A DNA stretch of 64,000 nucleotides from Mycolicibacterium sp. BiH015. GTDB lineage: Bacteria; Actinomycetota; Actinomycetes; Mycobacteriales; Mycobacteriaceae. Position 1 is the first letter of the stretch, and every line of letters begins with the position of its first letter. The DNA is taken from the NCBI RefSeq assembly GCF_027706845.1, contig NZ_JAQGCZ010000004.1:613590-677589 (forward strand), written 5' to 3'. This document shows positions 30,288 through 38,281 of this stretch, in pieces. Under the pieces are notes generated by a model. It saw only the letters and a program-made list of their open reading frames with translations. It was not told the origin of the DNA and ran no database searches. Position numbers and translations under genes: made by a program.

Positions 30288-31813
30288 GGCTGTCCTCCCG
30301 CTTCCGCGGCCAGGGGCGGGGTCGGGGGTTGCACAACCGGGGTCGGCGCCGGCTGCGGATACCACGGCGGCGGAAGCGGATTGTTCCGGTCGTAGGCGTT
30401 GGGGGGTGCTCCGCCCCGGACTCCTGCCTGCGGCGGCGCCGGGTCAGGGCCGCCGAGTAGGGCCGCCAGCGAATCGGGCGCGAGCATCTGAGAGGTCAAA
30501 GCCCGGACGTCGAGTCCCTGCATGCCGGGAGCCACCACCCACCCCGGTTCGTGATTGCCGTGCGAGAACAACGTATCGCGGGCCCACAACCCGGGAACCG
30601 TGGTGTCTTTGAAGCCGGGCGGCGGCCGCAACCGCTCCTCGGAATATGCGACGTACTTCGGCAGTGTGCTCGCGGTGGTCAACGGCTGCATGCCGAACGG
30701 CAGATAGTTGAACTTGATCGCGTCGAGGATGGGTGCCAGGTACTGCGCGCATAGTTCCGCGGACTCCTGATAGCCCAGCCGGCTTCCCGCCTGAATCGAA
30801 CTGCACATTAGCTGAAGTGGATTGGCGAAGTTGTTGAGCACCGGCACGGCGGTCAGGGCGCCGTTCACCGGAGAGTAGATGTTGACGAAGTTGCCGCCGA
30901 ACGACGGCAGCACATGCAGGGTGTTCTCCAGGCCCTGGAGTGCTTCCGGCTGCAGCAGCGCGTCGGTGACCTGCCGCAGATTGTTGACGTTGCTCACGGC
31001 GACGTCGCCGTTGAGCTCGAGGAAGTCGCTCGTCCGGTTGAGCAGTTGCCGGAATTCGTCGACGCCTCGGGCGAGTTCGTCATCGGAGTTGCTGAGGGCT
31101 TCCGTCAGTGTGGCCAGATCGGTGTTGAAGGCGCCGAACTGCTGGTCGCTGGTGCGTAGCGTGCTGACGAACAGGGCGAGGTTGCGCACGACGGCGAACA
31201 GATCGCCGCGACCCCTGTTCAGCGCCGACAGGGCATTCGACAGACTGTTGAACGTCGAGTTGAGCTCATCGCCCTTTCCGGCGAGACCGTCGGCAAACGC
31301 CGACACGACCTCTTCGACGGGCCCCCGAGGTTGCCCCGGTGTAGGTCCGAGGCCGTCGAGAACGGTCGCGAGCTGCGCACGAAGATCGTCCCACTCTACC
31401 GGGATCCTGGTTCGCTCCAACGGGATCACGGCACCGTCGGCCAGGATCTGCCCGCCGCGGTAGGGAGGCGACAACTGGATCGCGCGGGAGGCGACGAGGC
31501 TGGGATTGACGATGGAGGCCGTCGCGTCGGCAGGGACCTTGACCGAATCATCGAAGCGCAGAACGACTTTGGACCGACCACCACCGGGCTCGATCGAATC
31601 GATGGTGCCCACCCGGACACCCATCACCAGCACCTGGTCGCCCGGGTACAGCGCGAACGTGCTTGGGAAGTAGGCGGTGACAGTGGTCGTGGTCAGGTCG
31701 CGGTAGATTCGATGGCCGTAGACGGCGGCACCGACAGCGGCGACCGCGGCCACGATTGCGGCCACCACCAGTACGACGATCCGGCGGGGTGTCATCTCCG
31801 GAAATCGCATCAT
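30284..31813 (-). CDS. mceD: MCE family protein MceD
   Basis: A 509-residue Mce protein: anchor helix (IVVLVVAAIVAAVAAVGAAVY), MCE domain (about 40-115, FALYPGDQVLVMGVRVGTIDSIE), helical region with repeated LTEAL/LNRTSDFLELNG-type segments, and a proline-rich tail. ATG 31813 (MMRFPEM) sits 1 bp after the mceC stop. The frame is open 144 codons further upstream inside mceC, which I treat as chance. Part of the six-subunit lipid import assembly. Confidence 0.9.
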   Translation of the reverse strand: MMRFPEMTPRRIVVLVVAAIVAAVAAVGAAVYGHRIYRDLTTTTVTAYFPSTFALYPGDQVLVMGVRVGTIDSIEPGGGRSKVVLRFDDSVKVPADATASIVNPSLVASRAIQLSPPYRGGQILADGAVIPLERTRIPVEWDDLRAQLATVLDGLGPTPGQPRGPVEEVVSAFADGLAGKGDELNSTFNSLSNALSALNRGRGDLFAVVRNLALFVSTLRTSDQQFGAFNTDLATLTEALSNSDDELARGVDEFRQLLNRTSDFLELNGDVAVSNVNNLRQVTDALLQPEALQGLENTLHVLPSFGGNFVNIYSPVNGALTAVPVLNNFANPLQLMCSSIQAGSRLGYQESAELCAQYLAPILDAIKFNYLPFGMQPLTTASTLPKYVAYSEERLRPPPGFKDTTVPGLWARDTLFSHGNHEPGWVVAPGMQGLDVRALTSQMLAPDSLAALLGGPDPAPPQAGVRGGAPPNAYDRNNPLPPPWYPQPAPTPVVQPPTPPLAAEAGGQP

Positions 31814-31814
31814 G

Positions 31815-33254
31815 TCACTGTCCGACCTGTGCGGGCGTGGGCGTCGTAGGCACGTTCCGTGCGCCGGGGGGCGCGTCGGGAAGCGGCACCGTCGTGCCGG
31901 GCACAACCGGCGTCGCCTGGCCGGGTGCGGCGGCGGCCGGAATCCCCGGCGCAGGCGCACGTTCGGGCTGCGGATCCGTGACAGCGACTCGGGGCGGTCC
32001 GTAGTTGGGTCCGTAGGGGTTGTCGCCGAAGGGTCCCATCGTTTCTCGACTGCAGGGGAGGGGATCATCGGGAGCCGGTAGCGCGCCGAGTGCTGGTGTG
32101 TAGGAGCACGGTGAGCCCTTCTCCACTGCGGGCCCGGGGAATTCGGGGATGCCTTCGAGCGGCGCTGGAGAAGGAGGCGGTGCGCCGTTGGGGAAGCCTT
32201 GTCCGTTGGGGTCGGGGAATCGGAAGGCAGGCAGGCCCGCATCACCCCAGAACTTTTGGGGGTCTATCCCGCGCTTCTTGAAGGCGGCGTCGATGAACGG
32301 TTGCAGGATCTGGCCCGGTATCAAGTTGGCCACCATAACCTTGAAGTACGGGCCCGACGCCACCGCCTCGGAGATCGCACCGACGAACCTGTCGACCGTC
32401 GCCAACGTCTGCGTCAGCTTCGTCTTGTTCGCCACCAGGGTCTCAGAGAGAGTGCGCAATTGCACCAGTACCGCATTCAGATTGGGATTGTCGTCGATGA
32501 GACCGGACACCTGCGTGGAAACCGCGACGACATTGCCCAGCAACGCGTCGATATCGGATTGGCGGGAATTGAATTTCGCCAGCAGAGCCTGAGCGTTGAG
32601 GACCAGCTGATTGATGTTGTCGCTGCGATTGCCGAGCACGGTCGCGACCTGATCGGCGTTGGCCAGCAGATCGTTGAGCTGATCGTCACGGGTGCCGATG
32701 GTGTCGGAGAACTCGGCAACACCTCGAAGGGCGGCCGACAGGTCCGGCGCGGTGGCCGTGATGGTCTCCGACAGCACGTTCAGCGACTGCTTGAGGCTGT
32801 CGATGTCCCAGCCGGCAGTGGAGCGCGTGAGGTCATCGAAAGCCTCGTAGATCTGGTACGGCGTGGTGCTCTGCTCGAGCGGCAGCGTGGCGTTGGCTCT
32901 GAGCCGGTTCGAGCCGCGCGGTTCGATCTCCAAAGTCTTCTTGCCCAGGATGGTGTCGGTGCGGATACTCACGCGGCTGTCGGTGCCGACAGTCGTCGCT
33001 CCCAGCGTGAATCCGACACGGACGCGGTCACCGTCGACCTTGACCGACGACACCGACCCCACATCCATTCCGTTGAGCCGCACGGTGTCTCCGGTGTGGA
33101 GCCCGCCGCTGTCGCTGAACTGGCCGAAATACTCGGGGGTGGCGAACAACATCGGCACGGTGGTGATGCTCTGACCGACACCGGTCACCAGCGCGGTGAT
33201 CACGATGCCCATGAATCCGGTGCGGACGAGCTTGCCCGAGGACAGTGTTCTCAT
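31815..33254 (-). CDS. mceC: MCE family protein MceC
   Basis: A 479-residue Mce protein with N-terminal anchor (GFMGIVITALVTGVGQSI), MCE domain (residues about 35-110, LHTGDTVRLNGMDVGSVSSVKV), a helical middle and a long proline-rich C-terminus (about 100 residues). ATG 33254 overlaps the mceB stop as ATGA and is preferred to an ATG four codons upstream. Tight coupling supports stoichiometric expression of the Mce subunits. Confidence 0.9.
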   Translation of the reverse strand: MRTLSSGKLVRTGFMGIVITALVTGVGQSITTVPMLFATPEYFGQFSDSGGLHTGDTVRLNGMDVGSVSSVKVDGDRVRVGFTLGATTVGTDSRVSIRTDTILGKKTLEIEPRGSNRLRANATLPLEQSTTPYQIYEAFDDLTRSTAGWDIDSLKQSLNVLSETITATAPDLSAALRGVAEFSDTIGTRDDQLNDLLANADQVATVLGNRSDNINQLVLNAQALLAKFNSRQSDIDALLGNVVAVSTQVSGLIDDNPNLNAVLVQLRTLSETLVANKTKLTQTLATVDRFVGAISEAVASGPYFKVMVANLIPGQILQPFIDAAFKKRGIDPQKFWGDAGLPAFRFPDPNGQGFPNGAPPPSPAPLEGIPEFPGPAVEKGSPCSYTPALGALPAPDDPLPCSRETMGPFGDNPYGPNYGPPRVAVTDPQPERAPAPGIPAAAAPGQATPVVPGTTVPLPDAPPGARNVPTTPTPAQVGQ

Positions 33255-34291
33255 TTCGGCGTACACCGCCCCGAGGGCTGGCCGAGCAGCTTGACGGTGC
33301 GGACGGGGCCACCGGGTTGCAGACCGTTGAGTTTCAGGCTGGCGTCGCAGAGGTAGAAGTTGAAGAAGTCGCCGTAGATCCCACCGGACCGGGCCAGTAT
33401 CGCCAGCGCATCCGGCAATCGGTTCAGTAGATCCGCGAACTGCTCGGTCTGGTTGACGAGTGGCTCCTGCACCGTCTGGAGTTTCGACACCGTGCTCTGC
33501 AGGACGGGGCGGTTGTCGGCGAGCAGATCAGCGAGGGTTCCGGCGGTATTTCCGATGTCGGCGACTCCCGCCGCGATGTCGTCGCCGCGTTCGTTGAGTC
33601 CGGCGACCAAATTGCGCAGATCGACCACCATCCCGTCGAGGTCCTGCTGATGCCGTGCCGTGGTCTGAAGCAATACGTTCAGGTTGGTGATGACCTCGCC
33701 GATGACGCGATCGCGCTGCGCGAGAGTCTGCGTGAGCTGCGCGGCCTGGGTGAGGATGTCGTTGATCGTGCCGCCCTGCCCTTGGAAGACGGTGATCAGC
33801 GATTGGGCGATGGTGTTGACCTTATTCGGGTCAAGAGATTTGAAGAGAGGTTCGAAGCCGCCGATGAGTGCGTCGAGGTCGAGCGCGGGTTGGGTGCGTT
33901 CCACAGGGATGACCCCGCCGGGCATCAGCGGTGCTGCCGGTATGTCGATGGGGCCCTGTTCGAGTTCGAGGAAGCGGTTGCCGATGAGGTCGGCGTAGCG
34001 GATGCGCGCCCGCGTCCCGTCATCGATGGGTAGGGACTCGTCGACGTCGAACGCGACGACGATGGTGTGACCGTCGGCGTCGAGGTGGATCTCGCGGACC
34101 TTGCCGACCTCGACTCCGGCGGCACGGACGAACTGACCGGGCCGGATTCCGCTGGCATTGCTGAACTTTGCGAAATAGGTGTGCGTGCGGTCGAACCGCA
34201 GCTGACCGAAGACCACGATGATCAACGCGGTGAAGGTCAACAGGACCAGTGAGGCGGCGCCGAGCCTGACTGCGGTGTGCCGAAGCGTCAT
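33251..34291 (-). CDS. mceB: MCE family protein MceB
   Basis: A 346-residue Mce protein, the shortest in the set as is usual for MceB. Anchor helix at residues 8-30 (AASLVLLTFTALIIVVFG), MCE domain about 35-115 (IRPGQFVRAAGVEVGKVREIHL), then amphipathic helices and a C-terminal FFNFYLCDASLKL motif typical of the family. ATG 34291 overlaps the mceA stop by ATGA. Confidence 0.92.
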   Translation of the reverse strand: MTLRHTAVRLGAASLVLLTFTALIIVVFGQLRFDRTHTYFAKFSNASGIRPGQFVRAAGVEVGKVREIHLDADGHTIVVAFDVDESLPIDDGTRARIRYADLIGNRFLELEQGPIDIPAAPLMPGGVIPVERTQPALDLDALIGGFEPLFKSLDPNKVNTIAQSLITVFQGQGGTINDILTQAAQLTQTLAQRDRVIGEVITNLNVLLQTTARHQQDLDGMVVDLRNLVAGLNERGDDIAAGVADIGNTAGTLADLLADNRPVLQSTVSKLQTVQEPLVNQTEQFADLLNRLPDALAILARSGGIYGDFFNFYLCDASLKLNGLQPGGPVRTVKLLGQPSGRCTPK

Positions 34292-35478
34292 GGGTTGACC
34301 GTGTACTCACCGACCTGGCGGCCCCAGACATACTCGTTGAGCAGAGGCTGTCCCAGTTCGAAGTGGTTGTAGGGGGCCACCGATGCTCCCGTGTCCATGA
34401 CCAGTGCGGGTGCCGGCCACAAGTCGCGGGTGATGGGCTGCCAGCAGCCCGGGGCGCCGCCCGGCCCGCCCCTGGCGTTGGTCCGAGGCAGGTTGTCGGG
34501 GTAGACGTACGGTGCTGCGCCGCCGAGAAGCTCAGTGGACGTCACCGCGGCGTAGCCGTTCTTTCCCAGGGCCGCAGAGACTCTCGGTGCAACGTCGTGG
34601 TAGTTGCGGATGGTGCAGAACAGGGCGGGGGAATACTCGTCCAAAAGCCTTGCGGTGGAGGTGAGGTCTGCCTGACCTCGCACCAGAAACGGTGTGGAGC
34701 GTTCGATGGTGTCGGCGCCCGACTCCGCGAATCCCAGCGTGGCCAACAGCGCCGCATCGAGACTGTCTTGTTCGTCGTTGAGCGTGCGCACGGTGACCAG
34801 CGCGTCCCGCAATCCGTCGAGCAGAGGTTGCGCGGCACCCTGGTAAATCTCGGCGAGGTCGGCGAGCCGATCGATATCCTGCCGCAGTTGCGGCATTCTC
34901 GGATTCACCCTGCCGAGAACCGAATTGGCGTCGATGAGGGACCGGCCGAAGTCATCGCCCAGCCCGGTCAGGGCGGTGGCCGTCGCCTTCAGCGTCATGT
35001 TGAGCTCGATGGGGTCCACCTTTTCGGCGATATCGATGACTGCCTCGAAAAGGGAGTTGAACTCGGTGGTCACCGACCCGGGCGCAACCTGCAGCACGTC
35101 CGATGGGGTGACAGGACGCTGAGGATCGCGGGGCGAGCGGAACGACACGTACTTGTTGCCGAAGACTGTCGACGCAGTGATCGTCGTCTCGACGTTGACA
35201 GGAAGGACCGGGAGGTACTTCGGTTCGACGTCGACCAGGATGCGTGCGGACGGGACTTCTTCGTCGCTGATCAGCTCCACGCGCGTGACCCGTCCGATCG
35301 GTACACCGTCGAGGGTGACCTTGGATCCGGGGTCGAGCACCAGGCCCGCGCGCGGCGCGAGCACCGTCAGTTGGACCGATGGCGTCAACGCTCCCCGAAA
35401 CTGGAGGTAGATCAGCGTCATTACGGCAACGGCCACGATGACGAGGAGCGCCCCTGCCAGTCGATAGGAGCGGGTCAC
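34288..35478 (-). CDS. mceA: MCE family protein MceA
   Basis: A 396-residue Mce protein and first gene of the operon. Anchor helix (LAGALLVIVAVAVMTLIYL), MCE domain about 35-115 (LVLDPGSKVTLDGVPIGRVTRVEL), VFGNKYVSF, and helical region with LFCTIRNYHDVAPRV, a motif of MceA proteins. In known mycobacterial mce loci two yrbE permease genes precede mceA; none is here. Upstream is a 199-bp region and a divergent cytochrome P450. The complex must therefore borrow permease subunits or differ in function. Confidence 0.92.
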   Translation of the reverse strand: MTRSYRLAGALLVIVAVAVMTLIYLQFRGALTPSVQLTVLAPRAGLVLDPGSKVTLDGVPIGRVTRVELISDEEVPSARILVDVEPKYLPVLPVNVETTITASTVFGNKYVSFRSPRDPQRPVTPSDVLQVAPGSVTTEFNSLFEAVIDIAEKVDPIELNMTLKATATALTGLGDDFGRSLIDANSVLGRVNPRMPQLRQDIDRLADLAEIYQGAAQPLLDGLRDALVTVRTLNDEQDSLDAALLATLGFAESGADTIERSTPFLVRGQADLTSTARLLDEYSPALFCTIRNYHDVAPRVSAALGKNGYAAVTSTELLGGAAPYVYPDNLPRTNARGGPGGAPGCWQPITRDLWPAPALVMDTGASVAPYNHFELGQPLLNEYVWGRQVGEYTVNP

Positions 35479-35663
35479 GGCCGGTCCGGTCCGTCGATAC
35501 GTCGGCGGAGTGGGCCTGTTCGCGCGATGGACTGCATGGCCGCCCCTCGATCACTGAGCTGAACGCGTGGCGTCAGTACAACATACGTTTCCGTACAGAA
35601 CTTCGCTTTCGGCAAACAGTCTTTATTGACGGAAGTGCTGAAGAATTGGCGGCCATCCATGTG

Positions 35664-35681
35664 CCATACTTTAAAGTATGG
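35664..35681. promoter_or_regulatory. 18-bp perfect palindrome between mceA and P450
   Basis: ccatacttt-aaagtatgg is fully self-complementary. It overlaps the first possible ATG of the P450 gene (35678) and lies about 186 bp from mceA. Together with a looser repeat (tacg-tttc-cgta, near 35587-35598) it marks the region as a likely operator for one or both divergent units. Confidence 0.6.
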
Positions 35682-36904
35682 AGTCAATGCCTCGGATCAA
35701 ATGCCCCACCGATCCGTCGGTCCTCAGCCCATTCTGGGACAGTGACATCGACACGCGCCTCGCCGCATTCGCTGTGATGCGCGAGCGCAGCGACGGGGTC
35801 GAGTTCATTCCGCAGCGCTCGGGGGCCGGCTTCTGGTCGGTGACGTCCCATGCCGCAGTACGCGCGGTGACCCGGGATCCGGCGAGTTTCACCAGCACGC
35901 GGGGCTTCTCGCTGGACGACATGCCGCCCGAACTGCTGGAGATGCTCGGCTCGATCATCGCCATGGATGACCCCAAGCATCAGCAGTACCGCCGACTGGT
36001 GCAGGTCGCGTTCTCGCCCAGGGCGATCCGGCAGATGACGGACTACGTCGGTGAGCTTGCCACCGAGATCGTGGAAACAATCAGGGAGCGTCGCGAATTC
36101 GACTTCGTCGAAACCGTCGGCGCCAATCTGCCCTTCCAGGTGATCGCCGACCTGTTAGGCATCCCCGTCAGCGACCGTCCCGCGCTCCGGACACTGATCG
36201 ACCTCATCCTCGGCGTCAACGATGGGCAGGTCAGCGACGTCGACACCAGCGTGCGTGCGGTCGCGGAGTTCTTCGAATACACCATCGATCTGGGCCGAAG
36301 CCGGCGGCAGAACCCCGGTGACGACATCACCTCGCATCTGATGCATGCCGAAGTCGACGGAAAGCGCCTGACAGCAACAGAGTTCGGCTCGTTCGTCATC
36401 TTGCTGGCCGCGGCGGGCAACGACACCACACGTACCGGATTGGCGTGGGCGATGCATCTGCTGAGCCGGCACCCGGACCAGAAGCACGCGCTGGCCGACG
36501 ACTTCGACGGCCACGCCGCCAACGCCATCGAGGAGGTGCTGCGCTGGTCCTCGCCGGTGCTGCACATGCGCCGCACCGCCACCGCCGATGTCCAACTCGG
36601 CGAGCACGTCATCCCCGCCGGAGACAAGGTGGTGGTGTGGTACCTGGCCGCAAACCACGATCCCGGCGTCTTCGTGGATCCGGCCCGCTTCGACATCAAC
36701 CGTGAGAATGCCCGCGACCACGTCGCATTCGGCGCAGGGGGCCCACATTTCTGTCTGGGTGCCGGCTTGGCGCGAATGGAGATCCGGGTAGTGCTGGGCA
36801 AGCTACTGGCGGCATTCCCGAATCTGCACACCACCGCACCGCCGGATCCGCTGCGGTCGGTGTTCGTTCACGGAATCAAGGCGCTGCCTTGCGCAATCGA
36901 CTGA
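35678..36904 (+). CDS. Cytochrome P450
   Basis: A 408-residue bacterial class I P450. The oxygen-binding I-helix is AAAGNDTTRTG, the ExxR motif is in EEVLRW, and the haem-binding loop is FGAGGPHFCLGAGLARME with Cys359 as haem ligand. It needs ferredoxin and a reductase, not encoded next to it. The start may be ATG 35678 (within the palindrome) or ATG 35687; neither has a strong Shine-Dalgarno. Divergent from the mce operon, suggesting oxidation of an imported lipid, possibly steroid- or terpene-like; this is inference. Confidence 0.93.
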   Translation: MESMPRIKCPTDPSVLSPFWDSDIDTRLAAFAVMRERSDGVEFIPQRSGAGFWSVTSHAAVRAVTRDPASFTSTRGFSLDDMPPELLEMLGSIIAMDDPKHQQYRRLVQVAFSPRAIRQMTDYVGELATEIVETIRERREFDFVETVGANLPFQVIADLLGIPVSDRPALRTLIDLILGVNDGQVSDVDTSVRAVAEFFEYTIDLGRSRRQNPGDDITSHLMHAEVDGKRLTATEFGSFVILLAAAGNDTTRTGLAWAMHLLSRHPDQKHALADDFDGHAANAIEEVLRWSSPVLHMRRTATADVQLGEHVIPAGDKVVVWYLAANHDPGVFVDPARFDINRENARDHVAFGAGGPHFCLGAGLARMEIRVVLGKLLAAFPNLHTTAPPDPLRSVFVHGIKALPCAID

Positions 36905-36909
36905 GATCG

Positions 36910-38088
36910 TCAGCGCGTCGCGCCCACGAACGGGATCGACGACGGGGCAGCGGATTTCACATCAGGCGCATACAGCCCACGCTCACGCAACAGGGGCACG
37001 ACGCCTTCGCCGAGCCAGAACAGCTCCTCGAGGTGCGGATAGCCGGAGAAGATGAACTCGTCGATACCGACCTCGGCGTACTCGGCGATACGGTCGGCGA
37101 CCTCGGTGTGACTGCCCACCAGTGCGGTGCCAGCGCCGCCGCGCACCAGACCCACGCCCGCCCACAGGTTCGGCGCGATCTCCAGGGAGCGGGCGTCGTG
37201 CCAGCTGCCGTTGGCGCGATGCTGCTCGTGCAGGGCCAGCATGCGCTTCTGACCTTCGGATTGGCTGCGGCCCAGGCCTTCCTGCGCGTTGCGCACCGTC
37301 TCGTCGTCGAGGGCGCCGACCAGCCGGTCCGCTTCCGCCCACGCCGCGGCAGAGGTATCGCGGGCGATCACGTGCAGCCTGATGCCAAAGCGTGGCTTCC
37401 TGCCCTGCTTGGCCGCCAGCCTGCGGATCCAGTCGATCTTCTCAGCCACGGCGGCCGGGGGTTCACCCCACGTCAGGTAGACGTCGGCGTGGCGCGCCGC
37501 CACCGGGCCGGCAGCCGCCGAGCTTCCGCCGAAGTACAACGGCGGCACCGGGTTCGGCAGTGTCGCCAGCGAGGCGTTCTCGACCTTGATGTGCTCGCCG
37601 TCCAGCGAGACCGTCTGTCCGTCCCACAGCCGGCGCACGACGTCGAGGAATTCGTCGGCGCGGGCGTACCGGCTGTCCTTGTCGAGGTGGTCGCCGAACG
37701 CGCGCTGCTCGTGTGCCTCGCCGCCGATCACCACATTGAGCAGGATCCGGCCCGGGGCGTGCCGCGCGAAGGTGGCCGCCATCTGGGCGGAGAGCGTAGG
37801 GCTGACGAGACCCGGCCGGAATGCCACCAGGAAACCGAGCGACGTTGTCTCCCTTGCCAACAGCGCAGCGATGATGAAGGCGTCCTCACACCAGGCACCC
37901 GTCGGGATCAGTGCACCGGTGAAGCCGAACGTCTCGGCGGCGCGCACGATGGATGCGAGGTAATCGATCGATGCGTCGCGATCGCCACGTGCCGCGCCTG
38001 CCGGTGTGCCGTGACCGCCGCCGACGATCAGCCGGCTGTCGCCGTAGGTCGGGAGGAACCAGTGCAGTTTGATCGCATGAGTCACCAC
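36910..38088 (-). CDS. SsuD-like FMNH2-dependent alkanesulfonate-type monooxygenase
   Basis: A 392-residue LLM-class monooxygenase close to SsuD. Features: KLHWFLPTYGDSR at the start, GFTGALIPTG, SLGFLVAFRPGLVSPTLSAQMAATF, RILLNVVIGG, and a C-terminal GSHTEVADRIAEYAEVGIDEFIFSGYPHLEE. Such enzymes desulfonate alkanesulfonates or oxidise related organosulfur compounds with FMNH2 supplied by a reductase. GTG 38088 (VVTHAIKLHW) is chosen since AGGGA is 7 nt upstream; the frame runs to 38133. No ssu transporter is adjacent. Convergent with the P450, 5 bp apart. Confidence 0.88.
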   Translation of the reverse strand: MVTHAIKLHWFLPTYGDSRLIVGGGHGTPAGAARGDRDASIDYLASIVRAAETFGFTGALIPTGAWCEDAFIIAALLARETTSLGFLVAFRPGLVSPTLSAQMAATFARHAPGRILLNVVIGGEAHEQRAFGDHLDKDSRYARADEFLDVVRRLWDGQTVSLDGEHIKVENASLATLPNPVPPLYFGGSSAAAGPVAARHADVYLTWGEPPAAVAEKIDWIRRLAAKQGRKPRFGIRLHVIARDTSAAAWAEADRLVGALDDETVRNAQEGLGRSQSEGQKRMLALHEQHRANGSWHDARSLEIAPNLWAGVGLVRGGAGTALVGSHTEVADRIAEYAEVGIDEFIFSGYPHLEELFWLGEGVVPLLRERGLYAPDVKSAAPSSIPFVGATR

Positions 38089-38132
38089 GAAATTTTCCCT
38101 GGCGCCGCCGGACTGGTCACCGGTTTGCGTCA

Positions 38133-38266
38133 CGCCGATTCTTTGGGTCGCTGCGCGCGCTCGTTCGCGGCGAGGGTGCGCGAAATGCCAAAGATTGCGG
38201 CGCGTCGCCGAGCAGACGCGCGCGCTCGCGGTGCCGAAGCGGTGCTCGCGGTGCCGAAGGGGTGCT
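38133..38266. repeat. Hairpin and 20-bp tandem repeats between same-strand genes
   Basis: An imperfect inverted repeat pairs 38133-38146 (cgccgattctttgg) with 38188-38202 (ccaaagattgcggcg). It is followed by 2.4 copies of a 20-bp tandem unit (gctcgcggtgccgaagcggt) from 38224. The region separates the SsuD-like gene from the large membrane protein gene; I see no coding gene in it. Confidence 0.6.
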
Positions 38267-38281
38267 CGCGGAGGGGCGGGG

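Noticed and set aside
31814..32245. Upstream extension of mceD
   Set aside because: Overlaps mceC coding sequence and lacks MCE character; ATG 31813 begins at the membrane anchor 1 bp after mceC.
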